Below are positions 34,134-42,442 of a DNA stretch of 48,072 nucleotides, one piece after another (position 1 is the first letter of the stretch; each line of letters opens with the position of its first letter). The notes beneath the pieces were generated by a model. That model worked only from the letters and a program-made list of their open reading frames with translations. It was not told where the DNA came from and made no database searches. A program made the translations under genes and the position numbers. Source of the stretch: Desulfobacterales bacterium (GTDB taxonomy: Bacteria; Desulfobacterota; Desulfobacteria; Desulfobacterales; JAAELO01); NCBI GenBank assembly GCA_024226555.1, contig JAAELO010000358.1, positions 1 to 48,072 of the forward strand. Direction: 5' to 3'.

Positions 34134-34937
34134 TTGGCAAGTAGTAGAGTGATTGTAGTAACTTCCGGGAAAGGTGGGGTTGGAAAAACCACAGCAGCAG
34201 CATCAATAAGTGCAGCTCTTGCGATCAATGGCTTTAGGGTTGTTGTAATGGATCTTGACATAGGCCTTCGAAATCTTGATGTTGTTATGGGGCTTGAGAA
34301 TAGGATTATTTATAACATTGTTGATGTTGTTCAGGGTAAATGCGATCTTAAACAGGCTTGCATTAAGGATAGAAGAATTGAGAATCTTTATCTTATTCCT
34401 GCATCCCAGAGCGATAATAAAGATGTTCTTAAACCTGATGATATTATAACGCTCACAGAACAGCTAAAGTATGAATTTGATTATGTAATTATTGATTGCC
34501 CGGCTGGTATTGAACAGGGATTCGAGAATGCAATTGCTCCTGCTGATGAAGCCATTGTTTTATGTACTCCAGAAGTTTCATCAATAAGAGATGCTGACAG
34601 AATCATTGGTATCCTACATTCAAAATCTATAGAGTCAAAACTGATAATAAACAGGATAATACCAAGGCTTGTTAAAAGTGGCGACATGTTAAGTCATGAG
34701 GATGTTACTGATGTTCTTTCCATCGAATTGATTGGGCTTGTTGAGATGGATGACAAGGTTGTCGTAGCTACCAATACGGGAAAACCCCTTGTTCTTGATA
34801 AGGAGTCCATTGCGGGATATGCATTTAAACGAATTGCCCGTAGAATAGTTGGAGATAGCGATGTACCCGTTGAGATTCCTGAATACAATGTGGATCTTTG
34901 GAGTAAGATAGGGAAAAAATTTGGGTTTGGTAAATAG
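34134..34937 (+). CDS. minD: Septum-site ATPase MinD
   Basis: A 267-residue MinD, normal length. The deviant Walker A is GKGGVGKTT (11-19), and DLDIGLRNLDVVMGLENR is the typical MinD block. The last residues (WSKIGKKFGFGK) form the amphipathic helix that binds the membrane in the ATP form. It recruits MinC and is released by MinE. The start is TTG with GGAG upstream, chosen to give the usual MinD N-terminus. It differs from the flagellar FlhG type by its company with minC and minE. Confidence 0.94.
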   Translation: MASSRVIVVTSGKGGVGKTTAAASISAALAINGFRVVVMDLDIGLRNLDVVMGLENRIIYNIVDVVQGKCDLKQACIKDRRIENLYLIPASQSDNKDVLKPDDIITLTEQLKYEFDYVIIDCPAGIEQGFENAIAPADEAIVLCTPEVSSIRDADRIIGILHSKSIESKLIINRIIPRLVKSGDMLSHEDVTDVLSIELIGLVEMDDKVVVATNTGKPLVLDKESIAGYAFKRIARRIVGDSDVPVEIPEYNVDLWSKIGKKFGFGK

Positions 34938-34946
34938 GAGAGATCT

Positions 34947-35216
34947 ATGATTTATGGCCTGCTAAATAAGAGAAATAAGAAAACCAGCAAAGATATTGCT
35001 AAAAGCCGGCTAAAAAACACATTAATATGTGATAGGGTAGCTGTGTCCGAAGATCTGCTAATATCACTTAAAGATGAAATTTATAATGTGGTCTCAGGTT
35101 ATTTTGAGATTGATAAAGAGGCTTTTAAAGTAAAGCTTAAAAAAGAGAAACACCCGTTTTCATTAGTTTTTAACATGCCTATCCTTTCCAATAAAAGAAA
35201 CACCAATAGAGCATAG
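34947..35216 (+). CDS. minE: Cell division topological factor MinE
   Basis: An 89-residue MinE. The N-terminal part (IAKSRLKNTLICDR) is the segment that contacts MinD, and the C-terminal topological domain ends near 78. It stimulates MinD ATPase to give pole-to-pole oscillation. AGGAGAG precedes the ATG, and it begins 9 bp after minD. MinE is usually absent from lineages that place the septum with DivIVA/MinJ, so its presence is a useful taxonomic hint. Confidence 0.88.
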   Translation: MIYGLLNKRNKKTSKDIAKSRLKNTLICDRVAVSEDLLISLKDEIYNVVSGYFEIDKEAFKVKLKKEKHPFSLVFNMPILSNKRNTNRA

Positions 35217-35245
35217 TTTTTTAAAAAATCATAAACCATTATTGA

Positions 35246-36781
35246 ATGGGAACTATGAGCGAAATTAAAAATACAACACTTCTATTTGTTGATGATGAAG
35301 AAAGTATCCTTGAAATTGCTGATGAGTATTTCAGATATAAAGGGTATAATGTAATCACAGCAAATGATGGTACCGTTGCAGTTGAGGTACTGAAAAATAA
35401 CAAGGTTGATCTTTGTTTTACTGACATAAACATGCCTGAGATGGGTGGCGTTGAGTTAACTCAACATATCAGGGCACATTACAAAAACATACCGGTTATA
35501 GTTATGACCGGTTTCCCTTCTCTTGATAACAGTATTAAAATTCTAAAAAATGGTGTTGTTGACTTTTTAATTAAACCAGTTAACCTGGAACAGATGGAAT
35601 TTTGTATTAAAAGGGTTTTAAGAGAACATAAGCTTTATGTTGAAAACCTTATACTCACAAGAGAGGTTGAAGATAAAAAAAGAATTGAAGCTCTTAACAG
35701 GGAACTTACGATAAAAGTTGATGAGTTAAACACTCTTAATAAAATTATGAGTGGGTATTCCTCTATTAGAACGAGTGCAGAGCTTTTCAACAGCGCTGTA
35801 AGCATGTGTACAGAGATCCTGAAAGCTAATGAATCTGGTTTTTATTTCTATAACGAAGGTATGGATATACCATATGAGATTGTTTTAAAATCTGATGAAA
35901 ATGTGGATAAATTTGAAAAAAACCTTATTAACGAGCTGATAATTGAGATAGTTAAGGATAAAACCCCATTTCTTGTTAAAGATTCAAAAAATTTGAAAAA
36001 AGATGCGGGAAAAATCAAATCCATAATAATAGTCCCTCTAAAAATCAGAGGTAGAGCCTTTGGAGCTATAACTGCTGTTTCAAGAGATATAAGTTTTACT
36101 GAAAAAGATATTTATTATCTGTCTTTTCTAACTGAAAATGCCGCAAAGACAATAGAAAATATAGCTCTATACGAAAATATATACGAAAATCTATTTGCAA
36201 CCCTTTCAGCTTTTGTTGCTGCAGTTGAAGTCAGGGATTCTTATACTCACAGCCATTCAAACAGGGTTGCTTGTCTTGCTGTAGAACTTGCAAAAAACCT
36301 GAACTGTACGAAAGGTGAAATTAATGTAATTGATGTTGCTGGTCGTCTCCATGATATTGGTAAAATTGGTATCAGGGATGATATTCTTTTAAAACCAGAC
36401 GTTTTAACAAAAGAGGAGTTTGAAAAGGTCAAAGAGCATCCGGCAATTGGATCAACCATTGTAAGTCAACTTGGTCTTCTTAATGAAGAGGGGATAATTA
36501 TTAAGCACCATCATGAAAGATTTGACGGCAAAGGCTACCCTGATGGATTATCGGGAGAAAATATCCCTTATTTATCAAGGATTCTGACTGTTGCAGATTC
36601 TTTTGATGCTATTGCCTCTGACAGGCCCTATAGAAAAAAACTTCCGTTTCCAAAAGCTATAGATATAGTTAAAAAAAATTCAGGCTCCCAATTTGACCCT
36701 GATATTGTTAATGAACTGCTTAAAATGAGTGAAGATAATATTTTAAAAATACTTAACTCTGAATCCATAGAAAAGGCCTGA
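35246..36781 (+). CDS. Response regulator with GAF-like and HD-GYP domains
   Basis: A 511-residue protein. The receiver (about 9-125) has D16-D17, the phosphate-accepting Asp60 (FTDINMPEMGG), Thr88 and Lys110 (IKPV). A coiled coil (about 130-165) leads to a GAF-like domain (about 170-305), then HD-GYP (about 315-505). His369-Asp370 (RLHDIGKIG), HHHERFDGKGYPDGL with GYP at 430-432 and DSFDAIASDRPYR are all intact, so cyclic di-GMP hydrolysis is expected. ATG 35246 is used; ATG 35255 is also possible. The cognate kinase is not in the window. The gene lies between minE and the pilZ/chemotaxis genes. Confidence 0.9.
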   Translation: MGTMSEIKNTTLLFVDDEESILEIADEYFRYKGYNVITANDGTVAVEVLKNNKVDLCFTDINMPEMGGVELTQHIRAHYKNIPVIVMTGFPSLDNSIKILKNGVVDFLIKPVNLEQMEFCIKRVLREHKLYVENLILTREVEDKKRIEALNRELTIKVDELNTLNKIMSGYSSIRTSAELFNSAVSMCTEILKANESGFYFYNEGMDIPYEIVLKSDENVDKFEKNLINELIIEIVKDKTPFLVKDSKNLKKDAGKIKSIIIVPLKIRGRAFGAITAVSRDISFTEKDIYYLSFLTENAAKTIENIALYENIYENLFATLSAFVAAVEVRDSYTHSHSNRVACLAVELAKNLNCTKGEINVIDVAGRLHDIGKIGIRDDILLKPDVLTKEEFEKVKEHPAIGSTIVSQLGLLNEEGIIIKHHHERFDGKGYPDGLSGENIPYLSRILTVADSFDAIASDRPYRKKLPFPKAIDIVKKNSGSQFDPDIVNELLKMSEDNILKILNSESIEKA

Positions 36782-36790
36782 TTTACTTGT

Positions 36791-36824
36791 AAGTGTTTAC
36801 ACTTTGAATTGGAAATGATATAAT
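36791..36824 (+). promoter_or_regulatory. Sigma-70 promoter and overlapping palindrome before the pilZ gene
   Basis: TTTACA (36796-36801), 17 bp, TATAAT (36819-36824): a near-perfect promoter. The -35 lies inside the perfect palindrome AAGTGTTTACACTT (36791-36804), which has the look of a repressor site. The PilZ start is about 105 bp from the likely start of transcription. Confidence 0.65.
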
Positions 36825-36934
36825 TCTCGTGTTAAATGGAACATTAGGGGATATCTTATATAAGATTCACCATAAATGATTCATTGTTTTTCATTTTACT
36901 TTAATCTGGTCTATTTCTCGAAGGAATAGCTATT

Positions 36935-37267
36935 ATGGAAAAGAAAAAAAACGAAAAAAGAAAAAACGAACGTGCTGTTTTCGAAACACAAGTAATCATT
37001 AAAGGTGTTGGTTCTGCACCAATTCAGACAAAGGGTAGTTCAAAAGACCTTAGCTTAAAGGGTATTTTTGTTACCACAGATGAAGATGTTCCAATTGGCA
37101 GTGAATGCGAAATAGAGGTTGTTTTAACTGGTATGGTCGATGATGTGGTTTTGAAGATGAATGGGAAAGTTATGAGAAAAGAAACGACAGGTGTGGGGGT
37201 ACACTTTGAATCCATTGACCTTGAAAGCTACACACATCTAAAAAATATTGTGCTGTACAATGCATAA
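36935..37267 (+). CDS. PilZ domain protein
   Basis: A 110-residue stand-alone PilZ protein. A very basic start is followed by the RKNER motif (RxxxR in the loop that holds c-di-GMP) and DLSLKGIFV (DxSxxG), the two binding signatures. It should bind cyclic di-GMP and act as an effector, possibly on motility given its neighbours. AAGGAA precedes the ATG. A good promoter lies at 36796-36824, and cheX follows after 99 bp. Confidence 0.9.
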   Translation: MEKKKNEKRKNERAVFETQVIIKGVGSAPIQTKGSSKDLSLKGIFVTTDEDVPIGSECEIEVVLTGMVDDVVLKMNGKVMRKETTGVGVHFESIDLESYTHLKNIVLYNA

Positions 37268-37366
37268 TTTTTTAGCAGGATATACTATTTTGTTGCTAAT
37301 GCATTCAGTTAATAATAAATATCAAAAAAGGGATTTTTCCATAAAAATTGGAGGGCAGTACTGAAT

Positions 37367-37828
37367 ATGGATGCATCGATGATTAATCCATTTATAAATG
37401 CTACTTTAAATGTGTTGGAAACCATGGCATTTTTAAAATCGGTTCCGGGAACTCCTTACCTTAAAAAAGATGATGTTGCGATTGGTGACCTAACTGGAAT
37501 TATTGGTCTTACTGGTGAATCAAATGGGACTGTTGCAATTACTTTTGACGAGGGAAGTATATTAAAAATTGTATCCAATATGTTTGGTGAAGAGATGTTG
37601 GAGCTTAACCATGAAATTGCAGATGCGGTTGGCGAAATAACAAACATGATAGCTGGACAGGCAAGAAGAGATCTGGAATTGATAGGAAAAGTATTTGAGG
37701 CAGCAATTCCTTCTGTTGTAAGTGGTAGAGGACATCGAATTACTCATTATACAGATGGTCCCAAAATTGCGATTCCGTTTGAAACTGATGGGGGCAAGTT
37801 TGTGATTGAAGTGTGTCTTGAAGATTAA
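37367..37828 (+). CDS. cheX: Chemotaxis phosphatase CheX
   Basis: A 153-residue protein of the CheC/CheX/FliY family, CheX type. The phosphatase signature ExxN is Glu90 and Asn93 (GEITNMIAGQARRDLE). The N-terminal NPFINATLNVLETM and the closing IPFETDGGKFVIEV are typical. It removes phosphate from CheY-P. GGAGG lies before the ATG and cheY begins 12 bp after the stop, so enzyme and target are made together. Confidence 0.92.
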   Translation: MDASMINPFINATLNVLETMAFLKSVPGTPYLKKDDVAIGDLTGIIGLTGESNGTVAITFDEGSILKIVSNMFGEEMLELNHEIADAVGEITNMIAGQARRDLELIGKVFEAAIPSVVSGRGHRITHYTDGPKIAIPFETDGGKFVIEVCLED

Positions 37829-37840
37829 AAAGGAGGCAAA

Positions 37841-38212
37841 ATGGATAATACAACAAAAATCCTGATTGTGGACGATTTTGCAACAATGAGAAGGATTATG
37901 AGGAACATTCTCAAACAGCTTGGTTATTCAAATATATCTGAAGCTGATGATGGCACAACAGCCCTTGAAGAACTGAAAAAGACAAACTATGATGTTATTA
38001 TTTCCGACTGGAATATGCCTAAAATGACAGGATTGGAGTTGCTCAAAATTGTTCGCGCTGATGCTTCATACAAAGCAGTACCTTTTTTAATGGTTACCGC
38101 GGAAGCTCAGAAGCAAAATGTTATTGAGGCTGTTCAGGCAGGTGTTTCAAATTATGTTGTAAAACCATTTACAGCTGAAGCAATCTCAGAAAAATTAAAG
38201 AAGATATTGTAA
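37841..38212 (+). CDS. cheY: Chemotaxis response regulator CheY
   Basis: A 123-residue single-domain receiver. All key residues are present: D11 and D12, phosphorylated Asp56 ([10 protein letters not shown]), Thr86 and Lys108 (VVKPF). The sequence is close to flagellar CheY ([15 protein letters not shown]). CheY-P binds the motor switch (FliM/FliN). It is preceded by AAGGAGG, and lies between cheX and the sigma-54 activator in an apparent operon. Confidence 0.94.
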   Translation: MDNTTKILIVDDFATMRRIMRNILKQLGYSNISEADDGTTALEELKKTNYDVIISDWNMPKMTGLELLKIVRADASYKAVPFLMVTAEAQKQNVIEAVQAGVSNYVVKPFTAEAISEKLKKIL

Positions 38213-38253
38213 TTTTGTTTTTAATTTCTAAAATTTTCAGGATGTGCTAGCTA

Positions 38254-39315
38254 ATGTCAGGAATTTCAAAAAACCTTGCTGTAACTGAAGAAGATAAACC
38301 TTCCGGGGAGGTTATTAACTTCGATGAATTTGTAGGCGAAAGTAAAGACCTGTTAAAAGTTCTGAAAGTAATTAAGAAAGTCTCAAAAACCAGCAGCAGT
38401 GTTTTAATAACAGGTGAAAGTGGCACTGGTAAAGAGTTGGTGGCGAGATCCATCCATTATAATAGTTCAAGAAAAGATAAGCCCCTCATAATAATAAACT
38501 GTGGCGCTATTCCAGGAGAACTTCTGGAAAGTGAGTTGTTTGGGCATGAAAAAGGAGCTTTCACAGGTGCTCATAAATCAAGAATTGGAAGACTTGAAAT
38601 AGCAGATGGTGGAACAGTTTTTCTTGATGAAATTGGAGATATGACACCTGAACTTCAGGTTAAGCTCCTTAGAGCTGTTCAGGAAAGACAATTTGAGAGA
38701 GTTGGTGGTACAAAATCGATTGAAGTTGATATAAGAATTATCTCTGCTACAAATAAAGATCTTTTAAATTCAATTAAAGAGGGTTCATTCAGAGAAGACC
38801 TTTACTACAGGCTTAATGTTATTCCCATTGAGGTTCCTCCTCTTAGAACAAGGAAAACTGATATTCCGTTATTGATAGAGCATTTTCTATCCAATCTTGC
38901 TGTTAGAATTTGTCAGAAAAAAAAGATTGTTGCAAAAGATGCATTATCAAAATTCCTGGACTATCGTTGGCCTGGAAATATAAGAGAACTTGAAAATTTG
39001 ATGGAAAGACTTTCTGTTCTTGTTGACGGAGACACAATTAAAAAAAGTGACCTTCCACAATATATCTCTATATCAGAAATTAAGGATTCCTTGCCTGAGA
39101 TAGATCCTGATCTGGGTTTTAATGAATCTGTGGAAAAATTTCAAAAAACATTGATAATAAATGCACTTTCAAGGACTAACTGGGTTAAAGCCAAGGCTGC
39201 TGAACTTTTGAAGATGAACAGAACTACTCTTGTTGAAAAGATAAAAAAACTCAAAATAGAGAAAAATACAGATAAAAAAGATAATAAACCCTCAGTGGAA
39301 GACCTTTTTGGTTGA
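38254..39315 (+). CDS. Sigma-54 activator without receiver domain
   Basis: A 353-residue bacterial enhancer-binding protein made only of a short lead (1-25), the AAA+ core (about 26-262) and a Fis-type helix-turn-helix at the end (about 300-335, KAKAAELLKMNRTTLVEKIK). Walker A is GESGTGKE (54-61), the sigma-54 contact loop GAFTGA is at 101-106, and Walker B is GTVFLDEIGD. With no receiver or GAF domain it may be active by default or be controlled by another protein, as FleQ/FlrA-type masters are. It follows cheY by 41 bp. A role in switching on flagellar genes is likely from its context. Confidence 0.92.
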   Translation: MSGISKNLAVTEEDKPSGEVINFDEFVGESKDLLKVLKVIKKVSKTSSSVLITGESGTGKELVARSIHYNSSRKDKPLIIINCGAIPGELLESELFGHEKGAFTGAHKSRIGRLEIADGGTVFLDEIGDMTPELQVKLLRAVQERQFERVGGTKSIEVDIRIISATNKDLLNSIKEGSFREDLYYRLNVIPIEVPPLRTRKTDIPLLIEHFLSNLAVRICQKKKIVAKDALSKFLDYRWPGNIRELENLMERLSVLVDGDTIKKSDLPQYISISEIKDSLPEIDPDLGFNESVEKFQKTLIINALSRTNWVKAKAAELLKMNRTTLVEKIKKLKIEKNTDKKDNKPSVEDLFG

Positions 39316-39639
39316 TCCCCTTTCAATAATTTCATATCATTAATTAAATAATATTTTTGCAACCTGATAATTGGCTTGGATTGGACCACTTGGATTTGGC
39401 TCAACAATGCTTTTGATGGATCTTCATTCAAAAGGCAGGGCAAAATAATAGAGTAGGGATAAAATAAATCTGCGTTTGTTAGGATGTAGGTTAGAATTTT
39501 TAAGTTTAAGATTTGTATAAACAATAAATTTAGTTTTTTATTGCTTGGTATGTATATTGCACATTTAGTTTCACAATAAAGAAATTTTGTATAAAGCATA
39601 TTGTTTGTAGTATCATATTTATATAAGTTCTATATTAAT
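39316..39639. other. Intergenic region, no gene seen
   Basis: About 320 bp of A/T-rich DNA after the sigma-54 activator gene. A minus-strand frame crossing 39141-39599 has no ribosome-binding site and overlaps the activator gene, so it is not called. Confidence 0.5.
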
Positions 39640-39666
39640 TAAACTTTTTTTTATTTGAGCCGATAC
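39640..39666 (+). promoter_or_regulatory. Sigma-28 (FliA) promoter of the AMIN/TPR gene
   Basis: TAAA at 39640-39643, a 15-bp spacer, then GCCGATAC at 39659-39666. The consensus is TAAA, 15 bp, GCCGATAA, so only the last base differs. The gene starts about 66 bp downstream. Confidence 0.7.
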
Positions 39667-39731
39667 TATAAATGATATGGGGTTTTTCGTCAGTTATTTG
39701 ACTATATTTGATTCATATAGGAGATTATGAA

Positions 39732-42161
39732 TTGTTCAAGATACGAAAAAAAAATAGTACCTTAAATTTTAAGAGATTCAGTTATTGCCTTTTTATTGTT
39801 GGTTTATTTATTTTATTATCTGAACCTAGTTTTGCAAAAAGAGCTTCAATTAAGAAAATACATTTTCAAAAATCTCCTTTAAAAATAAAAATCAACTTAA
39901 GCGATAAATCCTCATATAAAGTTATTAAAATCGATGACAAACAGGTTCTTATTGCATTTAAAAATACACTTTTTAAAAGAGATATTAAAAAAAGTGGAAC
40001 AGGTAAACCATTTTTTAAATGGCTTGATTTAGACAGTAATGATCGTGATGTTACTATAATCGTTAATACAAGTTTACCTGTTGATAGTGTTAAGTCCAAA
40101 TGGTCTAATAACAGCCTTTCGCTTATTTTCACACCAGGTGTTGAAGCTGAAGCAATTGCAAGTAGAAAGAAAAAATCAAAAGTTCCATTTGTTCCTGGAG
40201 TTGAGCACATAAGAATCAGCAAAGCTGTTAATGACAGATTCAAAGAAAACAAATTTAATGGAAATGCTGACGACTTTGTAAATGAGTACATGGCAGATTT
40301 CTGTAAAACCAATGAACTTGATAGTGGGCTTGAAATGCTTAAAACCGAGCAGTATGAAAGTGCATACAAGTTTTTTAATAATTACTTCAAAGCCAGTTCT
40401 CCAGGTCCTTGCACAGAAAGCGCTGCCTTTCTTAAAGCTTATTCATATTTTAAGACAGATACTGATGATAAACTCATGAAAGTAAAATTATATCAGGATG
40501 CAATCAGTTTCTATCCTGAATCAAAATATATTCCATATGCCTTTGCTGCTCTCGGTCAAATACAATTATCCATGGATAACAGAGCTGAAGCTGTAGGTTA
40601 TTACAAACTTATCCTCAAAAAATACAAAAACTACACTGGCATACCGGAGGTATACTACCAGCTTGGTTTAATGGATATAGAAAAGAAAAAGTTAAATAAT
40701 GCAATCTCAAATTTTGCAGTAATAATAGATAATTTCGAAGGAAATGCTTTTGTAACTGATGCAATGGTTTCTTTGGGTAAAGTTCTTTATCTAAAAGATA
40801 ATTTTATAAATGCTTTAACCGTACTAAATGAAGTTTTGGCAATTGCTCCGGCAAAAATATACAACTCTCCAGATCTGCTTTTTTTCATAGGTAACGCAAA
40901 TTACGAGATAGGTAGAAATAAAGAAGCAGAAAAAGCATTGATGCATCTTTATAATCTCTACCCAGATCTTGAAAATAGAGGGGAAGTGTTAACAAAAGTT
41001 GGCTATACATTTGTTAATAGAAAGTTGATACCGAAAGCAATTAAGGTATTCAAATTTGTTATCAAAAAGTTTGAGGGACAAAAGGGATTCTTAGAGAGTT
41101 CACTAGGTTTGGCACAGGTTATTGAGAGCAGTGATGAAAAGAAGAAGATCTACAACATGATAATTGAAAAATTTCCTAGATCTCCTTTATCAAAAATTGC
41201 CATGCTGAGACTTGCAATACTACAAAAAGATTTAAAGGAGTATCAAGCAAGTATAGATACTGTCAAAACACTTCTCACTAAAAAAGCAAAAGCATTAAAA
41301 CCAGAAGCGATAGAACTTATGCAGCAAACATCGGAGCTCTTGTACGAAGAGCTTCTGATAAAGGATGATTACCCTGCTGTTTTAAAACATTTTGAATTAA
41401 ACCGAAATATACTAATTAAAGCTGAAACCCCGAGATTTTTTGAACTTGTTGGTGCATCATACTATAAAAGCTATCTTTATATACAGTCTTTAAATCTTCT
41501 GACAACTGCATATAAATTAACTCCAAGAGGAAAGAGATCCTCAGCATTAATTTACAAACTTACAGTATCTATGCATGAAACAGGACGAATCATTAATACT
41601 ATGAAGCTTGCCAATGAATATAAAAAGTACTACCCTAATGGACCTGAGATCATAGATATTTATAGAAGAATTGCCAAAATAGCTCTAGGTAAAAATGAGT
41701 TTAAAAAAGCTCTGGCTAATTTCAATATCTCATACAGCAGAAGCATAACTATTAAGGAAAAAGCTGGTATTCTTATTGATGAAGTTAAAGCATTTAATGG
41801 TATGAAAGATTATAAAAGCAGTGTCCTTGCTCTAAGAAAAGCTATTAACCTTATATCTGCATCACCTGAAAAATATAATGAAACAATGTCTAAAGCCCAA
41901 AGAACCTTGGGTGATAACTACATGCTATTAAAATCATATGTTAATGCTTCAGATGCTTTTTCTCTTGCTTTAAAGCTAACAAAAGATGAGCAGGATAAAA
42001 TTACTATACGTTTTTTACTTGCAGAAGCTTTCAGAAAAGCTAGCAATAGTGAAAAAGCTATAGAAAACTACCAGAGCGTACTTGACTCCGGAGATGACTT
42101 GTGGGCTAACCTGGCACAGGAAAGATTAAATGAGATGAATCTTTCAAACGATTTAAAATAG
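39732..42161 (+). CDS. Exported AMIN-like / TPR-repeat protein
   Basis: An 809-residue envelope protein. TTG 39732 is preferred over TTG 39708 since AGGAG lies 8 bp before it; it then starts with a basic stretch and a signal peptide ending PSFA. Residues about 30-135 are beta-rich and resemble an AMIN-type domain, which targets proteins to the cell wall. Residues about 190-800 form many tetratricopeptide-like helical pairs (for example AEAVGYYKLILKKY and DALNE-like turns). Such proteins act as scaffolds in the periplasm. Its sigma-28-type promoter and position between two sigma-54 activators suggest a late motility protein, perhaps for placing or bracing the motor. I cannot name it. Confidence 0.8.
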   Translation: MFKIRKKNSTLNFKRFSYCLFIVGLFILLSEPSFAKRASIKKIHFQKSPLKIKINLSDKSSYKVIKIDDKQVLIAFKNTLFKRDIKKSGTGKPFFKWLDLDSNDRDVTIIVNTSLPVDSVKSKWSNNSLSLIFTPGVEAEAIASRKKKSKVPFVPGVEHIRISKAVNDRFKENKFNGNADDFVNEYMADFCKTNELDSGLEMLKTEQYESAYKFFNNYFKASSPGPCTESAAFLKAYSYFKTDTDDKLMKVKLYQDAISFYPESKYIPYAFAALGQIQLSMDNRAEAVGYYKLILKKYKNYTGIPEVYYQLGLMDIEKKKLNNAISNFAVIIDNFEGNAFVTDAMVSLGKVLYLKDNFINALTVLNEVLAIAPAKIYNSPDLLFFIGNANYEIGRNKEAEKALMHLYNLYPDLENRGEVLTKVGYTFVNRKLIPKAIKVFKFVIKKFEGQKGFLESSLGLAQVIESSDEKKKIYNMIIEKFPRSPLSKIAMLRLAILQKDLKEYQASIDTVKTLLTKKAKALKPEAIELMQQTSELLYEELLIKDDYPAVLKHFELNRNILIKAETPRFFELVGASYYKSYLYIQSLNLLTTAYKLTPRGKRSSALIYKLTVSMHETGRIINTMKLANEYKKYYPNGPEIIDIYRRIAKIALGKNEFKKALANFNISYSRSITIKEKAGILIDEVKAFNGMKDYKSSVLALRKAINLISASPEKYNETMSKAQRTLGDNYMLLKSYVNASDAFSLALKLTKDEQDKITIRFLLAEAFRKASNSEKAIENYQSVLDSGDDLWANLAQERLNEMNLSNDLK

Positions 42162-42206
42162 TTTGCAAAGATATATTAAATCCCATAAACATACAAACTG
42201 GATAAA

Positions 42207-42414
42207 AGGAATTTCTAATAATTAGAATTATGATTGAAACTCTTATAAAATTTCAATTTAATAAGATACAAAGATGAGAAAAAAATAACGAGCTGATTCG
42301 TTTATAAAAAGCTTTAATTTTATAAACAACAGTTCTTTTTTGGGAATAACCTCTGTTGTTTTGTTTTTTGAACAACATAAGGATTTAAATCAAAAGCATT
42401 TATTAGAGATTCCC
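42207..42414 (+). repeat. MITE-like dispersed element, copy 13
   Basis: Begins AGGAATTTCTAATAATTAGA and ends TTATTAGAGATTCCC. It holds the core (AACGAGCTGATTCG) and the TTTATAAAAAGCTTTA module of copies 4 and 8, which shows both inner types can occur in one copy. It ends 28 bp before the FleR-like gene. Confidence 0.75.
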
Positions 42415-42442
42415 TTAATAGAAGTTTATAACGGATTTTTAG

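Noticed and set aside
34134-34937. FlhG/FleN instead of MinD
   Set aside because: The gene is between minC and minE and ends in the MinD-type amphipathic helix.
39141-39599. 152-codon minus-strand frame
   Set aside because: Overlaps the end of the sigma-54 activator gene and has no start signal or recognisable pattern.
76-42414. Regularly repeated short sequences as a CRISPR array
   Set aside because: The repeats are kilobases apart, of variable length and with inverted ends; there is no repeat-spacer array or cas gene.
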